From: an uncultured Collinsella sp. | Lineage (GTDB): Bacteria > Actinomycetota > Coriobacteriia > Coriobacteriales > Coriobacteriaceae | NCBI GenBank assembly: GCA_900551305.1 | Contig: URVK01000080.1 | Span: 1 to 7,049, forward strand | DNA: 7,049 bases | Direction of reading: 5' to 3' | In this document: positions 1 through 5,895 of the stretch, piece after piece | Numbering within the stretch: the stretch's first letter is position 1 | Layout of the letters: every line of letters starts with the position of its first letter | Program-made: the position numbers and the translations under genes | Notes under the pieces: generated by a model | Database searches by the model: none | What the model saw: only the letters and a program-made list of their open reading frames with translations | Told to the model about the DNA's origin: nothing

Positions 1-16
1 CCCCAAGGTCCCACGA

Positions 17-34
17 GGGTGGTGGGGGGGTGGG
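17..34 (+). other. G-quadruplex-type motif and C7 run just past the GH31 stop codon
   Basis: The plus strand has four runs of three or more G within 18 bases: GGG, TGGT, GGG, G, GGG, T, GGG. This fits the usual G3N1-7 pattern. On the coding (minus) strand it is a C-rich tract including seven C. It sits 5 to 22 bases beyond the TAA of the GH31 gene. Whether it folds, or is simply a biased sequence or a consensus error in a homopolymer, cannot be told from this window. Confidence 0.5.
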
Positions 35-38
35 AGTC

Positions 39-2561
39 TTAGCCGTTGTAGCCGCCCTGCGAGGCCTCGGCGGTAAAGGTCGCGGTGCCGCCTGCGGCCT
101 TGGAGCTGTAGACGGTGCTCACATGCTCACCGTAGGAGATATTGTCGATCGTGCCGTAGGAATCGTCCTCAGTCGTGTTGTTTTCGATGGAGGAGCCGTC
201 GTCCTCGTACTGCGTAAAGGTGCCGTCGCCCTCGGTGGCGAAGAACTCGACGATACGCTGACTGCGGTCGGTACCCTTGGTGTTGGTGTCGCTCACTGCC
301 TCGGGGTTGTTGTTCTCGGCGTACATCGGCACGATAGCGTTGGCCTTCACAAACAGCGGCAGCTTCCAAAGCGGAGCCTCGTAGTTGTTGAGAACCTGGC
401 CGCCGCGATACTGCTTACCCGAGAAGTAGTCGATCCAGATGGTGGGATTCTCGTCGGTGCCGTAGTTGGGGAGGTAGATCCCATTGCGAATGTCGTTGCC
501 GTTCTCATCTGCCTGGGTATCCTGATACACCGGTGCCACTAGGAAGTTCTCACCGAACATATACTGGTACTGTGTCGAAGTGCTTGCGGCGTACTCGGAG
601 TTGTCAGAAAGCAGCATGGCGCGGATCATGGGCAGGCCGGCATCGCCGTTACCCGTGTCGATGTTGGCCGCCGAGGCCGCGCTCGTGTAGATATAGGGCA
701 TGAGCTGCGCCTTGAGCTTGAGGTAGAAGCGCGAGATGCCTGTGTAGGGATCGCCGTGCGTCATGGGCGATTTACGGTAGGTGCCCCAACCGTCCATGTC
801 AAGCATAGAGGGCGTGAACGTCTTCCACTGGTAGTCACGCGCAGAGATGATGGGGTCGCCGCCAAAGATGCCATCCATGTCGGAGCCGATGTTGGGGTTG
901 CCCGAAAGACTCTGACCGATATACGTGGGGATATGGAAGCGAATGTACTCCCAGTTACCGCCATACTGGTCTCCGGTCCAAATGCCACCAAAGCGCTGCG
1001 TGCCGGCCCAACCATCGAGCGTGATGATGTTGGGGCGCTTGTTAGCGCCGGTCGTCACCGTGTCATAAGCTGTCTTGATGCCATTGAGACCAAAGGAGTA
1101 GCCAGATCCAACCCAGGCAACGTCGGTCTTAAGGGTAGTGATGCCTCCCGTCTTGACCTCGGCGTCGAAGTCGCGAAGCAGATGCCACGGGGTCTCAGGG
1201 TTGCTGTCGGGCTCAAGGTTGGACTGGGTCCACAAGCCCGTGCTCACACCCTTGGAGTTGGCATACTCGGTGAACTTCTTAAGGTTGTCGACATTGGCAC
1301 GCACAGCGTTAAGGCGGTCGGCCGAGCTCGCTCCGTCGGAGTTGACGCCGCCGGTCTTGTAGTAACCGTTCTGGCCATAGCCGGCGCCGTAGCCGTCGTT
1401 CGGCAGGAACCAGCCGAGTGGCATGTCGTTGTCCTCGTAGTCATCGATAACCTGCCGAGCAGAGAACTGGCGGTCGAAATCGGTCGCTTTCATGTTCTCG
1501 GTATCAACCGTAGGGCCCTCACCGTTGAGCGTCTCGGCCGCAAGTGTGCCGTCGAGCTTGTAGCCCGTCGACATGCCAGACTCGTACTTAACGTCGCCCT
1601 TCTCGCTCGAGGACTTGCTGCCCTTGGTCTCCCACTTCTTTTGACCCGAGGTCGTTGACCAGCCATCACGGTTATAGGCATTAAGATGACCAAGGTAGAA
1701 CCCGTACTCGGGCAGCAGTACCGGGTTACCGGTCACCTTGTAGTAGTCCTGCAGCATCTCGGTTGCCACGTTCGAAGCGCCCTCGTTGGTCGCCACGAAG
1801 TAGTAGGCATCAAACTCATTCTCGCTGTGCAAAGTCGTGACCGTCGATGAGTCCGTGGAACCGAAGTCGTAGGAACCCTCTGCAAACGTGTTTCGGAGCA
1901 CGCCGTAGCCGTCACTCGTCCAATAAAACGGGTTGGGCGAGGCAACGCCGCCATCGGTCCAGTTGTTCGTGTTGGAGATGGCGATCGTCTGGTTGGTGTG
2001 CAGGAAGCGTCCGTTCTGGGTGCCGCCGCCAAAGAAGTTCTCGGACTTCTCCTTGGCGAGCGTCTGGACGGTACCCTTCTTATCAAGGTCGAGGGACGCG
2101 GACTCGGAAACCACGACACGGTCGCCTGACTTGATACTCATCTTGCCAGTCGCCTTGTCCAGGATCACGGTCGCCTTTCCGCCGGTGATCTCGATAGTGT
2201 CGCCCTTGTCGGCAACCGTCGCACTCGGCTTGCTGTAGGTGTCCGAGGTATCGGGCTGAGCCTGGATTTTAGCCGTGTGGGACTTACTGCGCGGTGTGGC
2301 GTAATCGGAAAACTCACCCTTGGGGTCGACGTTATAACGGAAAATACCGTCCTCGAGGAACGTAATACGGCCCTTGATGCCGTCAGCGAAATCGATGTCG
2401 ACGACATTCGAGGCAGACTGGGACACGGTCGCTGAGTCGACGCCCTTGAGTGGCGTGGCAATCGCCTGCTGGGGATTGGCAAACACGAGCGTCGCTGCAG
2501 TGGCAACGAGGACCGCGCTTCCCTTCACCCACCGTTTCGTAAAAATGGAATTCCTGCGCAC
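39..2561 (-). CDS. Secreted glycoside hydrolase family 31 enzyme (alpha-glycosidase; possibly alpha-N-acetylgalactosaminidase branch)
   Basis: A retaining alpha-glycosidase predicted to act outside the cell. I chose the GTG at 2561 (840 aa) because AAAGGAG lies 5 bases upstream and a signal peptide follows at once: RRNS..TKRW, a hydrophobic stretch, then AIA before a likely cut near residue 35. An ATG at 2630 would put 23 unlikely residues in front. GH31 landmarks are an N-terminal beta domain with GGGTQNGRF (about 178-186), a barrel with the likely nucleophile Asp480 in LKTDVAWVG, the likely acid/base Asp531 in WTGDQ, then GLPMIRAM, FLVAPVY and KANAIVPMY. The nucleophile motif is not the WxDMNE form of common alpha-glucosidases. 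Residues about 295-377 form an insertion in the barrel. From memory this pattern fits the GH31 alpha-GalNAc-cleaving subfamily, but alpha-glucosidase or alpha-galactosidase remain possible. There is no LPXTG or carbohydrate-binding module. The protein ends at GGYNG, perhaps prematurely. Family confidence is high; substrate confidence is low. Confidence 0.93.
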   Translation of the reverse strand: MRRNSIFTKRWVKGSAVLVATAATLVFANPQQAIATPLKGVDSATVSQSASNVVDIDFADGIKGRITFLEDGIFRYNVDPKGEFSDYATPRSKSHTAKIQAQPDTSDTYSKPSATVADKGDTIEITGGKATVILDKATGKMSIKSGDRVVVSESASLDLDKKGTVQTLAKEKSENFFGGGTQNGRFLHTNQTIAISNTNNWTDGGVASPNPFYWTSDGYGVLRNTFAEGSYDFGSTDSSTVTTLHSENEFDAYYFVATNEGASNVATEMLQDYYKVTGNPVLLPEYGFYLGHLNAYNRDGWSTTSGQKKWETKGSKSSSEKGDVKYESGMSTGYKLDGTLAAETLNGEGPTVDTENMKATDFDRQFSARQVIDDYEDNDMPLGWFLPNDGYGAGYGQNGYYKTGGVNSDGASSADRLNAVRANVDNLKKFTEYANSKGVSTGLWTQSNLEPDSNPETPWHLLRDFDAEVKTGGITTLKTDVAWVGSGYSFGLNGIKTAYDTVTTGANKRPNIITLDGWAGTQRFGGIWTGDQYGGNWEYIRFHIPTYIGQSLSGNPNIGSDMDGIFGGDPIISARDYQWKTFTPSMLDMDGWGTYRKSPMTHGDPYTGISRFYLKLKAQLMPYIYTSAASAANIDTGNGDAGLPMIRAMLLSDNSEYAASTSTQYQYMFGENFLVAPVYQDTQADENGNDIRNGIYLPNYGTDENPTIWIDYFSGKQYRGGQVLNNYEAPLWKLPLFVKANAIVPMYAENNNPEAVSDTNTKGTDRSQRIVEFFATEGDGTFTQYEDDGSSIENNTTEDDSYGTIDNISYGEHVSTVYSSKAAGGTATFTAEASQGGYNG

Positions 2562-2566
2562 CTGGT

Positions 2567-2573
2567 CTCCTTT
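2567..2573 (-). promoter_or_regulatory. Ribosome binding site fixing the GTG start of the GH31 gene
   Basis: The minus strand reads AAAGGAG, then ACCAG, then GTG. This places the start at 2561, directly before the basic N-region of the signal peptide. The ATG at 2630 in the same frame has no comparable site. The IIA gene uses a near-identical arrangement (AGAGGAG, ACCGC, ATG). Confidence 0.8.
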
Positions 2574-2620
2574 CTTCCGAGATGCTGAGGTGCCGAGGAC
2601 GCCCCCCGGCAGCATGGGAA

Positions 2621-2649
2621 AACGTATCAAACGGGGATGTTCGGTACAT
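2621..2649 (-). promoter_or_regulatory. Candidate promoter of the GH31 gene
   Basis: On the minus strand ATGTAC (2649-2644) and TACGTT (2626-2621) are separated by 17 bases. They would place a transcript start near 2614, about 53 bases before the GTG. Neither hexamer is a strong consensus match. What raises interest is that the -35 part lies in the 12-base element also found in the candidate transporter promoter, in the same relative position. Confidence 0.35.
2637..2648 (-). promoter_or_regulatory. Shared 12-base element, GH31 copy (TGTACCGAACAT)
   Basis: The plus strand reads ATGTTCGGTACA, identical to 6969-6980 upstream of the IIA gene. Both copies have CGGGG on the same side (with one extra C in the IIA copy). 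The inner 11-mer TGTTCGGTACA is nearly palindromic: four of its five base pairs around the central G match. This is consistent with a protein binding site overlapping the -35 region. The binding factor is unknown. Confidence 0.5.
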
Positions 2650-2883
2650 TCCGCACAATGGGGCCACCCGTTACCAAGGGGCCAACTGATAGTAACCAGA
2701 TAGCCACCTACTAGGTCATATCAATATATGGGAGCACTTGCGCAACCAAGTTCGGAAGTCCACCAGCGGCAGTAAAATGAGCGTCAACGGCAAGGTGGGC
2801 TTAATAAGCCATACCAATTGGTTCTTCAGTCAAATACCAATCTAGCAAAAATGTACTGTTTATCTGGTATTACACAGACCATA

Positions 2884-2929
2884 CCTTTCCCTCGGGAACT
2901 GGGCTTCGCGAAGTTTCCCGAGGGAAAGG
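2884..2929. repeat. Long perfect inverted repeat (15-bp arms) with a nested palindrome
   Basis: The left arm CCTTTCCCTCGGGAA (2884-2898) is the exact reverse complement of TTCCCGAGGGAAAGG (2915-2929). The 16-base centre contains a second palindrome, CTTCGCGAAG (2904-2913). No T-run follows on either strand, so it is not a classic intrinsic terminator. It may still end marR transcription, protect an RNA end, or be a dispersed palindromic repeat. Confidence 0.8.
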
Positions 2930-3007
2930 CTCAGCCGCCACCCTGCGACCTACCGGGGATTGCCATGACGTACGTTGGCTGATTTGGTTTGGAATGAGAT
3001 GCTGACG

Positions 3008-3028
3008 GTAGTCAATGGGCGCAACTGT
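3008..3028 (-). promoter_or_regulatory. Degenerate operator-like site downstream of marR
   Basis: Read on the minus strand, this matches the transporter site at 6986-7006 at 14 of 21 positions, including AGTTGCG and ACTA in register. It overlaps TTGACT, a good -35 hexamer, but no convincing -10 follows. It could be a weak regulator site for the GH31 side of the locus, or a chance resemblance. Confidence 0.25.
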
Positions 3029-3032
3029 CCCG

Positions 3033-3052
3033 GGTGCATTTCAAGATGCACC
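3033..3052. repeat. Short hairpin after marR
   Basis: GGTGCAT (3033-3039) and ATGCACC (3046-3052) form a perfect 7-bp stem with a 6-base loop, 20 bases beyond the marR stop codon. There is no T-run after it on the minus strand, so it is at best a weak terminator or an RNA 3-prime end structure. Confidence 0.4.
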
Positions 3053-3071
3053 TAAATGTCTGCCTTTATCC

Positions 3072-3548
3072 TTATAGATTGTCCAGGTAGTCGTCGGCAT
3101 CATAGGTAAGGCTATAGGCTTTATTCAGAATGCGCACGAGCTCCTGGGCATCGTGCTCGCCGAGCGCTGAGAGTTGTTTCGAGAGCGATGCCACACTCTC
3201 GGCATTTTTTTTCGCCGCGAAATCACGGCCTTCCTCGGTGATGCTCACCAGCACACGCCGACGATCGTTTGGATCGGTCCTGCGCTGAACGTAACCCTTG
3301 CTCTCGAGTGAATCCAAGATATGCGACATGCGCGCACGGGAGAATTTCAGCTTCTTGGCAATCTCGGAGGGAATGACGTCACCGTCAATACCCGATAGAT
3401 ACTGTAAAACCGGTGCCTCGCCCACACTGGCGCCGCCGGCAGCACTCAAGGATCCCTTGGCAAGGGAACGTGAGTACACGATCAGTTTTCGAGCGACGTC
3501 ATCGTAATCCACTGGGGATATTGTCCTTTGCAACTCTAGAAGGGCCAT
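3072..3548 (-). CDS. MarR-family winged-helix transcriptional regulator
   Basis: A 158-aa DNA-binding protein of the MarR family, which normally acts as a dimer on palindromic operators and is often released by a small ligand. A dimerisation helix (about 14-32) is followed by the winged helix-turn-helix: IPSEIAKKL, recognition helix SRARMSHILDSLESKG (about 70-85), and the wing DPNDRRRVLV (92-101), the family's most conserved part. A C-terminal dimer helix follows. The ATG at 3548 has no visible ribosome site. A GTG at 3512 (146 aa) has AAAGGA 11 bases upstream and may be the true start. An operator-like site at 3569-3590 suggests autoregulation, and its twin upstream of the transporter suggests that the operon is the main target. 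Family is clear; ligand and direction of control are not. Confidence 0.93.
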   Translation of the reverse strand: MALLELQRTISPVDYDDVARKLIVYSRSLAKGSLSAAGGASVGEAPVLQYLSGIDGDVIPSEIAKKLKFSRARMSHILDSLESKGYVQRRTDPNDRRRVLVSITEEGRDFAAKKNAESVASLSKQLSALGEHDAQELVRILNKAYSLTYDADDYLDNL

Positions 3549-3568
3549 AAAACCGTCATTTGCCGTAC

Positions 3569-3590
3569 ATTAGTTAACATTCGCAACAAT
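3569..3590 (-). promoter_or_regulatory. Operator-like site upstream of marR
   Basis: The minus strand begins ATTGTTGCGAATG and ends GTTAACTAAT, an imperfect palindrome. It matches the site at 6986-7007 at 18 of 22 positions and the site at 7009-7030 (minus strand) at 15 of 22. It lies 21 bases before the ATG at 3548, where a bound MarR dimer could block its own promoter. The link to MarR is an inference from position, symmetry and recurrence. Confidence 0.6.
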
Positions 3591-3616
3591 TATTTATGAT
3601 ACCCCAACGCGGAAGT

Positions 3617-3943
3617 CTATTGCTCGTCCTTCTTGCGTCGCATAAGCTCCTCAACGTCGATACCCGCGGCCTCGAGCATGCGCTCGACATTCTTTTTGGC
3701 GTTGGTCGTGCCAACCTTAAGCACGATCGAAAGCGGAGTGCCCACCACTAGGCACACGATGCCCACGGGGACACCCCAGCCGGGGCCTCCCTGCATACCC
3801 CACATCCCCATCAAAAAGCCAATCGCCACGAGCGAATAGCCCAGGCGCAGCCAAACGTTGAGCCGCTGAATAGCATCGGTCTGCATCTTTGCCTCGCGGA
3901 TCAAGTCGTCGCGCGAAAGGTCGTGTCCATGTTTCTCGTGCAT
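3617..3943 (-). CDS. Small two-helix membrane protein of unknown function
   Basis: I do not recognise this 108-aa protein. The start at 3943 is set by AGGAGGA 4 bases upstream of the ATG; ATGs at 3970 and 3985 lack such a site. The N-terminus is histidine-rich (MHEKHGHD). A charged helix (about 9-30) leads into a first membrane segment (about 34-50, LGYSLVAIGFLMGMWGM), a Gly/Pro-rich turn (MQGGPGWGVP), a second membrane segment (about 58-77), and a charged C-terminal helix ending RRKKDEQ. The even number of segments puts both ends on the same side, probably the cytoplasm. It lies between the transporter terminator and marR, so it is probably transcribed separately from the transporter, or by readthrough. 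It could be a transporter accessory or regulator partner, but nothing in the sequence proves a role. Confidence 0.8.
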   Translation of the reverse strand: MHEKHGHDLSRDDLIREAKMQTDAIQRLNVWLRLGYSLVAIGFLMGMWGMQGGPGWGVPVGIVCLVVGTPLSIVLKVGTTNAKKNVERMLEAAGIDVEELMRRKKDEQ

Positions 3944-3947
3944 ATGG

Positions 3948-3954
3948 TCCTCCT
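3948..3954 (-). promoter_or_regulatory. Strong ribosome binding site for the small membrane protein
   Basis: AGGAGGA stands 4 bases before the ATG at 3943. It settles the choice among three in-frame ATGs (3985, 3970, 3943). Confidence 0.75.
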
Positions 3955-4077
3955 CGTGCAAAGCGTGCATTATGCGCAAGTGCATCGTTTATCGAATACG
4001 TCATCTTTCAAGAGCAATATAGCGGGTGTCGTATAGGCGATGGAGGTCGCTGGCCATATTGCCCTTGAAGGGCGGCG

Positions 4078-4116
4078 TAAAATCAGAAGGCCGTGCGGTT
4101 GAGGCCGCACGGCCTT
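4078..4116 (-). terminator. Intrinsic terminator of the transporter operon
   Basis: AAGGCCGTGCGG (4087-4098) and CCGCACGGCCTT (4105-4116) form a perfect 12-bp GC-rich stem with a 6-base loop. On the minus strand it is followed by CTGATTTT. It lies 23 bases beyond the IID stop codon, the expected place for the end of the transporter transcript. The T-run is short, so some readthrough into the small membrane gene is possible. Confidence 0.8.
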
Positions 4117-4138
4117 ACAGGGGGTCAAAGGATGATGA

Positions 4139-4966
4139 CTAGTAGCTCAGCGCCGGGTCGAAGAAACCAATAACAACGCCCACGAATGCGATCACAACGA
4201 GGATCAGCATCATGACTATGGGGTTGACCTTCTTCTTGGTCATCATGTACCAGCAGAAGATGATGAAGATCATCGGCAGCAGGTGCGGATAGATGCCGTC
4301 GAGCGTGTCCTGGAACTTACCGCCGCCGGGCAGCACCAGGTTGGGGCTGCAGGTGATGGAGACCCAAGTTGCGCCCACGGCACCGATGACCATGGTACCG
4401 ACCATCACGATGGAATCGCGAAGAGCCTTTGCCTTGGGTCCGACCAGTGCCTCGACCGCCTTGCCGCCGAGCTCATAGCCTTGGTTGTAGGCAAAGCGCA
4501 TGCCAAGGAACATGAGCAGGTTCCACACGACAATATAGAAGATGGCACCGAGCGGAGAGCCGCCGGTCGAGAGACCGAGGGCGATACCGAGCAGGATCGG
4601 GATCAGGGTACCGACGATCAGCGAGTCGCCAAGGCCGGCGAGCGGGCCCATGAGGCCGGCGCGGATGCCGTTGATGGCGTCGTCGTCGATGGCCTCGCCG
4701 TTTGCGCGAGCCTCCTCGAGGCCGGCGGTGACGCCGACAATCATGGTGCCGATCTGCGGCTCGGTGTTGAAGAACGCGGAGTAGGTCTGGAGGGCCTGCT
4801 TCTGCTCCTCGGGCGTGTCGTAGAGCTCCTCGACGATCGGAAGCATGGCGCACAGGTAACCGAAGGTCTGCATGTGCTCCTGCGAGAAGCAAGTCAGGTT
4901 GCCATAGGACCAGTTGCGGAACGACTTGGCAAGCGTTTTCTTAGAGAGCTTTTTCTTCTCTGCCAT
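4139..4966 (-). CDS. PTS mannose/fructose/sorbose-family transporter subunit IID
   Basis: Membrane subunit of a Man-family phosphotransferase system. Together with IIC it forms the sugar channel that receives phosphate from IIB. The 275-aa length is normal. Family signatures are the N-terminal NWSYGNLTCFSQEHMQTFGY, FFNTEP (65-70), the stretch GLMGPLAGLGDSL (104-116), and hydrophobic segments towards the C-terminus (about 117-134, 140-155, 188-203, 229-241, 248-268). It starts inside the IIC stop codon (TAATG), so translation is very likely coupled. Its ribosome site is made by the GAGGAGGA codons of the IIC acidic tail. The sugar cannot be read from the sequence: mannose, glucose, sorbose, N-acetylgalactosamine and others are all used by this family. 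Confidence 0.96.
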   Translation of the reverse strand: MAEKKKLSKKTLAKSFRNWSYGNLTCFSQEHMQTFGYLCAMLPIVEELYDTPEEQKQALQTYSAFFNTEPQIGTMIVGVTAGLEEARANGEAIDDDAINGIRAGLMGPLAGLGDSLIVGTLIPILLGIALGLSTGGSPLGAIFYIVVWNLLMFLGMRFAYNQGYELGGKAVEALVGPKAKALRDSIVMVGTMVIGAVGATWVSITCSPNLVLPGGGKFQDTLDGIYPHLLPMIFIIFCWYMMTKKKVNPIVMMLILVVIAFVGVVIGFFDPALSY

Positions 4967-5823
4967 TAGATGTCCTCCTCTTCCTCATCATCGGAGCCCG
5001 AGGCGATAGCTGCCTTGGGAGCGTTTGCGAGGTCGATCTTGAGCGAAGCGATCTCATAGTTGATCAGGGCGAAGAAGCAGCCGATGCCGGCAGCGGCGAT
5101 CAGGTTGCAGCCCATAACAGCGGACAGGGTGAAGCCGAAGAAGAACGTCAGAAAGTCCGTGGGCTTAGAGATGACCTGCTTGAGCAGGATGGCGATACCG
5201 ACGGTAGGCAGCAGCGAGCCGACGGTGAACAGCGTCTTCATCGCGATGCCGTCCATGGGCATGTAGGTCTTCATGAGGTCGACCATGGCGGTGCCGCCCA
5301 TGGTGATGATGAACGTCGGGAGGAACGAGCAGACGATGTGACCGATCCAAGGCAGAACGTTGTTGACCAGGTAGAGCTTGTGGAGATCGCCCTTCTCGAG
5401 CCACTTCCAGCCCATGCCCTGCCACACCAGGTTGATGGTGGCGGTGCCATAGAAGAGCACAGTGCCGAGCGTGCCGACGGCGGCACCGAGGGATGCGGCC
5501 ATGCCGGCAGCCTCAGCGGAGGCGGGATCGATGCCCGAGTTCTTGATGGCGAGGATCGCCAGCGGGATACCGATATAGGACACGGCGCGGACGTCGGCGG
5601 AGACGGTTCCGCCGGGGGTCACGAGAGCGATGTAGACAACCTGGATGGCAGCGCCGACGAGGATGCCCGTCTGCATATCGCCCATGATGATGCCGACGAT
5701 GAGGCCAGCGACCAGAGGACGACCCAGAGTGTAGTTGCCGATCGTCGTGCCGCCCATGCCAGGCAGTGATGCCAGGCAGGCGAACAGGCCGAACAGCGCG
5801 GCTTGGAATGCATTGATTGCCAT
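4966..5823 (-). CDS. PTS mannose/fructose/sorbose-family transporter subunit IIC
   Basis: The second membrane subunit of the sugar channel, 285 aa and full length. Typical features are the GRPLVAGLIVGIIMGDMQTG region with the following hydrophobic segment (34-67), the conserved GGTVSADVRAVSYIGIP (71-87), and further membrane segments up to about residue 255. It ends in a short, strongly acidic cytoplasmic tail (GSDDEEEEDI), similar in style to the tail of IIA. The ATG at 5823 has AAAGGGG upstream. It overlaps IID by one base, and a 72-base gap with a stem-loop separates it from IIB. It works with IID, with phosphate passed from IIA through IIB. Substrate not determined. Confidence 0.96.
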   Translation of the reverse strand: MAINAFQAALFGLFACLASLPGMGGTTIGNYTLGRPLVAGLIVGIIMGDMQTGILVGAAIQVVYIALVTPGGTVSADVRAVSYIGIPLAILAIKNSGIDPASAEAAGMAASLGAAVGTLGTVLFYGTATINLVWQGMGWKWLEKGDLHKLYLVNNVLPWIGHIVCSFLPTFIITMGGTAMVDLMKTYMPMDGIAMKTLFTVGSLLPTVGIAILLKQVISKPTDFLTFFFGFTLSAVMGCNLIAAAGIGCFFALINYEIASLKIDLANAPKAAIASGSDDEEEEDI

Positions 5824-5845
5824 GCTTTCCCCTTTCTTTATTCCT

Positions 5846-5867
5846 CAGCCCCTTTCACCAAGGGCTG
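5846..5867. repeat. Stem-loop between the IIB and IIC genes
   Basis: CAGCCC (5846-5851) pairs with GGGCTG (5862-5867). With one bulged C the stem extends by two A-T pairs to 8 bp, leaving a 5-base loop. It lies 23 bases upstream of the IIC start, inside the operon, with no T-run after it. It may stabilise or separate segments of the operon mRNA. Confidence 0.45.
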
Positions 5868-5895
5868 TAGATACCAAAATGCGGCTGGCGCCTAA

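Larger units (their letters stand above)
2562..3071. other. 510-base intergenic region between marR and the GH31 gene
   Basis: I see no supportable gene here. It contains, in minus-strand order, a small hairpin just after marR (3052-3033), a degenerate operator-like sequence (3028-3008), a long inverted repeat (2929-2884), repeated ATACCAAT and TGGTAT words (2870-2811), a GTTAC/GTAAC inverted repeat (2696-2670), the shared 12-base element (2648-2637), a candidate promoter and the GH31 ribosome site. The middle is visibly more AT-rich than the flanking genes. Its length and the number of symmetric elements suggest that GH31 is a separately regulated transcription unit. Confidence 0.75.

Noticed and set aside
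756..1658. 300-aa open frame on the plus strand
   Set aside because: It lies wholly antisense to the GH31 gene, whose family motifs are unmistakable. Long antisense frames are expected in GC-rich genes, and it shows no recognisable domain.
2562..2630. Extended ATG start for the GH31 gene
   Set aside because: It would place 23 non-signal residues before a proper signal peptide and overlap the candidate -10. The GTG at 2561 has a good ribosome site.
2637..2648. Reading the shared 12-base element as a CcpA-type cre site
   Set aside because: A cre box is a 14-bp palindrome of the form TGWAAnCGnTnnCA. This element has an 11-bp core and the spacing does not fit.
2777..2845. 22-codon plus-strand ORF in the intergenic gap
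   Set aside because: No ribosome site, no recognisable sequence, and of a length expected by chance.
4061..4073. Small hairpin GCCCTTGAAGGGC after the transporter terminator
   Set aside because: Only a 5- to 6-bp stem, no T-run, and the strong terminator beside it already explains the operon end.
4283..4969. 228-aa open frame on the plus strand
   Set aside because: Antisense shadow of the IID gene, low in order and rich in His, Asp, Glu and Gly as expected from the reverse reading of IID codons.
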